Assembly: GCF_021026295.1 (NCBI RefSeq)
Contig: NZ_JAJNDA010000005.1
Coordinates: forward strand, 186,001 to 250,000
Reading direction: 5' to 3'
Length of the DNA stretch: 64,000 nt
Source: Actinomycetospora soli
Lineage (GTDB): Bacteria > Actinomycetota > Actinomycetes > Mycobacteriales > Pseudonocardiaceae
Shown here: positions 60,807 to 64,000 of the stretch, piece by piece
Layout of the letters: each line of letters opens with the position of its first letter
How positions within the stretch are numbered: the first letter of the stretch is position 1
The notes under the pieces: generated by a model
Database searches by the model: none
What the model was told of the DNA's origin: nothing
What the model saw: only the letters and a program-made list of their open reading frames with translations
Position numbers and translations under genes: made by a program

Positions 60807-61556
60807 CTACGACGCCCGACGACGGCGCTCGGCCAGGACCGCCGTCAGGAAGGCCTCCGCACCCGTTCCCGACGGCGGGTCGGGTGCGGTCCGGGCCGCG
60901 ACGTCCGTCGCGAGCCGCTCGCCGAGCGTGCGACGGATCTGGGGATCGAGGTCGCCCGCGCGGGCGAGGAACTGGCGGGCCGCGAGCGCGAGGTCGTCGG
61001 GCAGCGCGGCGAGCTGCAGGGTCGACGCCCAGCCGGCGAGCGCGGGATCGGGCGCGGGCAGCGTCGGGTGTCGGGTGGAGCGCGGTACGCGGTCGCGCAG
61101 GACGATCGTGCCGGCGAGGAGGTCGCCGACCCGTTGATCGCGGCGGGTGCAGGCCGAGACCACGATCGCGACGATCCCGCTCAGGAGCCCGAAGTCGACG
61201 AACAGGCCGGCCAGGGCGCGGACGAGGGCCTGCCGGAAGCGGATCGGGCCGCCGTCGTCGGAGACCACCCGCAGCCCGAACGCGGCCTTGCCCGGCGTTC
61301 GGCCGCGGGTCAGCGTCTCCCAGGCGGTCGGCCACACGACGAAGGCGAGCACGGCGAGGACCACCCCGAGCGTCGCCGCGAGCGCCCCGTCGACCTGGAC
61401 GCCGGACACGACCACACCGATCGTCGCCGCCACCAGGATCGCGCCGACGATCACGAGATCCAGGGCGAACGCGAGCGCGCGGCTCGGTAGCTTGGCGGGA
61501 GCGAGATCGAGTTCGACCGCCTCGCCGATCACGACGCCGGGATCCGGTGGGGTCAT
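60807..61556 (-). CDS. RDD-family membrane protein
   Basis: 249 residues. The RDD-type N-terminus with LPSRALAFALDLVIVG and the conserved TRGRTPGKAAFGLRVV; four helices by ~150 and a soluble Ala/Arg-rich C-terminal half. RDD proteins are small transporters or envelope proteins. Only 4 bp separate its stop from the ATPase stop. Start ATG 61556, head to head with the SpoIIM-like gene. Confidence 0.85.
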   Translation of the reverse strand: MTPPDPGVVIGEAVELDLAPAKLPSRALAFALDLVIVGAILVAATIGVVVSGVQVDGALAATLGVVLAVLAFVVWPTAWETLTRGRTPGKAAFGLRVVSDDGGPIRFRQALVRALAGLFVDFGLLSGIVAIVVSACTRRDQRVGDLLAGTIVLRDRVPRSTRHPTLPAPDPALAGWASTLQLAALPDDLALAARQFLARAGDLDPQIRRTLGERLATDVAARTAPDPPSGTGAEAFLTAVLAERRRRAS

Positions 61557-61591
61557 GATCGGACATGGTGCCAGTGAAAGGACCGTCGCGA

Positions 61592-62590
61592 GTGGACGTC
61601 GACGCCTACACCGACGCCCACCGCGCGGAGTGGGACCGCCTCGAGGAGCTGCTGCGCGGCCGGCGGCGCTGGAGCGCGGAGGAGGCCGACGAGGCGCTCG
61701 ACCTGTACCGCCACACCGCGACGCACCTGTCGGTCGTGCGCTCCTCCTCCCCCGACCCGGCCCTGGTCTCGCGCCTGTCCTCGCTCGTCGCCCGCGCCCG
61801 CTCGGCGGTCCTCGGGACGACGCCGTGGAGCTGGCGGTCGGTGCGCCGCTTCGTGGTCGAGGAGTTCCCGGCCGCGCTGGCCGCGAGCGCCCGGTGGTGG
61901 GTGCCGACGGCGCTGCTGTCGGTGGCGGTCATGGTGCTGGTGGGCGCGTGGGTGGCGCGGAACCCCGAGGTGGCCGGTGCGATCGCCTCGCCCGAGGAGA
62001 CGCGGCGTCTGGTCGACGAGGAGTTCGCGGCGTACTACTCGTCGAACCCCGCGGCGTCGTTCGCCGCCCGCGTGTGGACCAACAACGCGCTGGTCGCGGC
62101 GACGTGCCTGATCACGGGCGTCCTCGTGCTGCCGGTGCTGTGGGTGCTGTTCCAGAACGTCGTGAACGTCGGCATCTCGGGCGGCATCCTCGCCGCGAAC
62201 GGCCGCCTCGACCTCTTCCTCGGGCTCATCACCCCGCACGGCCTGCTGGAACTCACCGCCGTCTTCGTCGCGGCCGGGGCGGGGCTGAAGCTGGGCTGGT
62301 CGTGGATCGACCCGGGCCCGCTCACCCGCGCGCGCTCGCTCGCCCGGCAGGCACGGATCACCGTGGGCATCGCGCTCGGCCTCGTCGGGGTGCTGCTGGT
62401 GTCGGGGATCGTCGAGGCGTTCGTGACCCCGTCGGGGTTGCCCACGTGGGCGCGCATCGGCATCGGGGTCGCCGTGTGGCTGCTGTTCGTGGCCTACGTG
62501 CTGCACGGGCGGCGGGTGCTGCGGACGCGGGCCGGGGTCCTGGACGACGCGTCGTCACCGACGTCAGCGGTGGCACACGGCGGACGCTGA
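61592..62590 (+). CDS. Stage II sporulation protein M-like (SpoIIM) membrane protein
   Basis: 332 residues from GTG 61592, which has AAAGGA 9 nt upstream; ATG 61565 is an alternative without a good site. N-terminal soluble helices (DAYTDAHRAEWDRLEELLR) then 5-6 helices with NNALVAATCLITGVLVLP, GITPHGLLELTAVFVAAGAGLKLGW-like segment. DUF95/SpoIIM family; in non-sporulating actinomycetes it pairs with RDD and DUF58 genes, as here. The 3' end includes repeat D3. Confidence 0.85.
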   Translation: MDVDAYTDAHRAEWDRLEELLRGRRRWSAEEADEALDLYRHTATHLSVVRSSSPDPALVSRLSSLVARARSAVLGTTPWSWRSVRRFVVEEFPAALAASARWWVPTALLSVAVMVLVGAWVARNPEVAGAIASPEETRRLVDEEFAAYYSSNPAASFAARVWTNNALVAATCLITGVLVLPVLWVLFQNVVNVGISGGILAANGRLDLFLGLITPHGLLELTAVFVAAGAGLKLGWSWIDPGPLTRARSLARQARITVGIALGLVGVLLVSGIVEAFVTPSGLPTWARIGIGVAVWLLFVAYVLHGRRVLRTRAGVLDDASSPTSAVAHGGR

Positions 62591-62609
62591 ACGTCAGCAG
62601 CTCGACACG
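62560..62609 (-). repeat. Palindromic repeat D, copy D3
   Basis: Reverse complement matches D1 and D2 (CTGCTGACG...GTGCCACCGCTGACG). Overlaps the last codons of the SpoIIM-like gene (…SAVAHGGR). Confidence 0.75.
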
Positions 62610-62636
62610 CTCGACCGTCCCGCCGACGATGTGGCC

Positions 62637-62677
62637 TTTCCTGGCGTCCAGTGCCAGCAGTGACGCATTGCTTGCAC
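62637..62677 (-). repeat. Palindromic repeat A, copy A2
   Basis: 41 bp, reverse complement of A1 with one mismatch, between convergent SpoIIM-like and DUF58 genes, 27 bp from D3. Confidence 0.85.
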
Positions 62678-62688
62678 CCGGAGCGGGG

Positions 62689-63993
62689 CTACAGCCGCCC
62701 CCGCGCCTTCAACGCCAGGTACCGGTCGGCCACGGCGGGCGCGAGTTCGTCGGGCGGCGCGTCCACCACCTCGACCCCCCGCCGCTGCAGCCGCCCCACG
62801 ACGGCCCGGCGTTCCTCGGCCGCCACGGTCGCCGCCACGGCCCCGTAGACCGCCTCCCCCGAGCCGCGGCCGAGAGCCAGCGACGCCACGGCGGGATCGG
62901 CCACCCCGGCCACCAGCAGCGTGTGCCGGTGCAGCAGCGGGCCCAGCACGGGCTCCAGGCCCTCGGCCACGGCCGCGTCGTCGAGACCGGTGAACAGCAC
63001 CACCAGCGACCGCCGCGACGCCCGGGTCAGCACCGTCGCCGCGAGCAGCCGCATGTCGGTCTCCACCAGCGTGGGCTCCACCCCGGAGAGGGCCGCCGTC
63101 ATCGCGGGCAGCGGGTCGCGGGCCCCGATCACGGAGGCGCGCACGGCCCGGTCGACGGCGAGCAGGTCCACCCGGTCCCCGCCCCGGGCGGCCAGCGCCG
63201 CGAGGAGCAGGGCCGCGTCGAGCGACGCGTCCAGCCGCGGGGCCCCGCTGGTGCCCTCGCCCACCAGCCCCGCCGCGGTGCGGCCGGTGTCGAGCACGAC
63301 CAGCACGTGCCGGTCCCGCTCCGGACGCCAGGTGCGGACGACCAGGTCCGTCGACCGCGCCGACGCGCGCCAGTCGATCGAGCGCACGTCGTCGCCGCGC
63401 ACGTACTCCCGCAGCGAGTCGAACTCGGTCCCCGCTTCCCGGACCTGCACCGCGCGCCGCCCGTCGAGCTCCCGCAGCCGCGCGAGCCGGGAGGGCAGGT
63501 GCCGCCGCGACGCGAACTCGGGCAGCACGCGCACGCGCCCGGGCACGGCGCGGGACCGCTGCCGGGCCGCGAGCCCGAGCGGGCCCCACGCCCGCACCGT
63601 CACCGTCGCCGCGGCGTGCTCGCCCCGCCGCGTCGGCCGCAGCGTCGTCGTCACCCGCCGTCGCTCCCCCGCCGGGACGTCGAGCCGGTGCACGTCGCCC
63701 GCCGCGCCGCACGACGGCGGCCAGGCGTCGCGCACGAGCCCCACCACCCGTCGTCGGGACGGGTTGACGACGACGACCGTGGTCGCGGCCTCCTCGGACA
63801 GTCGCACCTGGACGAGCTCCTCGGCCCGCTCCAGGTGCAGCGCGGCCGGGGACCCGGCGCGCACGAGGTCGATCACCACCGCGACCAGCAGCGCCGCGAC
63901 GATCCCGAGCACGCCCGCGACCGAGGGCACGAGCAGGCCCACGACGAGCGCGCCGACGACCGCCGCCAGCGCCGCACGGCCCGAGAGTGCCAT
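62689..63993 (-). CDS. DUF58 domain protein
   Basis: 434 residues. Two N-terminal helices (~8-48), a beta-rich domain, then the DUF58 core EFDSLREYVRGDDVRSIDWRASAR and a vWA-like C-terminal half (DTGRTAAG, LFTGLDDA). DUF58 proteins accompany MoxR ATPases, expected just beyond the right edge upstream of ATG 63993. Part of an RDD/SpoIIM/DUF58 envelope cluster. Confidence 0.88.
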   Translation of the reverse strand: MALSGRAALAAVVGALVVGLLVPSVAGVLGIVAALLVAVVIDLVRAGSPAALHLERAEELVQVRLSEEAATTVVVVNPSRRRVVGLVRDAWPPSCGAAGDVHRLDVPAGERRRVTTTLRPTRRGEHAAATVTVRAWGPLGLAARQRSRAVPGRVRVLPEFASRRHLPSRLARLRELDGRRAVQVREAGTEFDSLREYVRGDDVRSIDWRASARSTDLVVRTWRPERDRHVLVVLDTGRTAAGLVGEGTSGAPRLDASLDAALLLAALAARGGDRVDLLAVDRAVRASVIGARDPLPAMTAALSGVEPTLVETDMRLLAATVLTRASRRSLVVLFTGLDDAAVAEGLEPVLGPLLHRHTLLVAGVADPAVASLALGRGSGEAVYGAVAATVAAEERRAVVGRLQRRGVEVVDAPPDELAPAVADRYLALKARGRL

Positions 63994-64000
63994 CAGCGCG

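Noticed and set aside
62594-63712. Long Arg/Ala/Gly-rich open frames on the opposite strand or in other frames of real genes, many over 200 codons
   Set aside because: High GC makes stop codons rare; these frames lack recognisable domains and mirror genuine genes.

Overview
The window is very GC-rich, gene-dense DNA from an actinomycete. A Pup-proteasome locus, a mycothiol ligase gene (mshC), an EccB-type ESX protein, the DUF3090/SCO1664-family pair and a MoxR/vWA pair all point to Actinobacteria. Gene order around arc, trmI, the RecB-like nuclease, hisG/hisE, metH, the PAC2 protein and mshC follows the mycobacterial/pseudonocardial chromosome. My best guess is the order Pseudonocardiales; this is inferred from content, not from a marker search.

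Layout. 1-7.5 kb: Pup-proteasome system on the minus strand (partial prcB, pup, dop, then a Bcr/CflA-type exporter and a lipase-like hydrolase, then arc and trmI). 7.6-8.7 kb: a frameshifted AbiEi/DUF559-type gene between two inverted copies of a 59-bp repeat. 8.7-20.3 kb: RecB-like Fe-S nuclease, thioesterase, hisG, hisE, a HAD phosphatase, metH, a PAC2 protein, a lone eccB, a DUF2237 gene and mshC. 20.6-24 kb: vWA protein and MoxR ATPase. 24-31.5 kb: small membrane protein between two 80-bp hairpin repeats, MFS, metallo-hydrolase, SCO1664-family/DUF3090/phosphoglycerate-mutase-like trio, uppP, aldo/keto reductase and a DUF5703 gene. 31.8-36 kb: quinone oxidoreductase, SDR and M20 peptidase, tRNA-Leu(GAG), and a protein with four cold-shock domains. 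36-43.9 kb: DUF5997 and a LysR-type effector domain, membrane proteins, CDF transporter, enoyl-CoA hydratase, second M20 peptidase, P450 and tautomerase. 44-48 kb: NUDIX gene and a tripartite tricarboxylate transporter (tctCBA). 48.3-56 kb: flavin monooxygenase, htpG, split GlcNAc/glucose-type PTS (EIIC versus EIIB-EIIA), ilvA and an MFS with palindromic operator-like sites. 56-61 kb: copper module (CopD/CtaG fusion, small membrane protein, P1B ATPase). 61-64 kb: RDD, SpoIIM-like and DUF58 membrane-envelope genes.

The most unusual content lies between genes. At least six families of palindromic repeats (called A-F here, 40-82 bp, 2-4 copies each) occupy most of the longer intergenic gaps, sometimes side by side. 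Two copies appear to sit in frame inside coding sequences. A shorter 14-bp motif (TCCCGACGACGGGT) recurs about eight times exactly. Many genes have a TAnnnT box 6-8 nt before the start codon, which suggests leaderless mRNAs and settles several starts. There are no rRNA genes, CRISPR arrays, complete insertion sequences or prophage genes.
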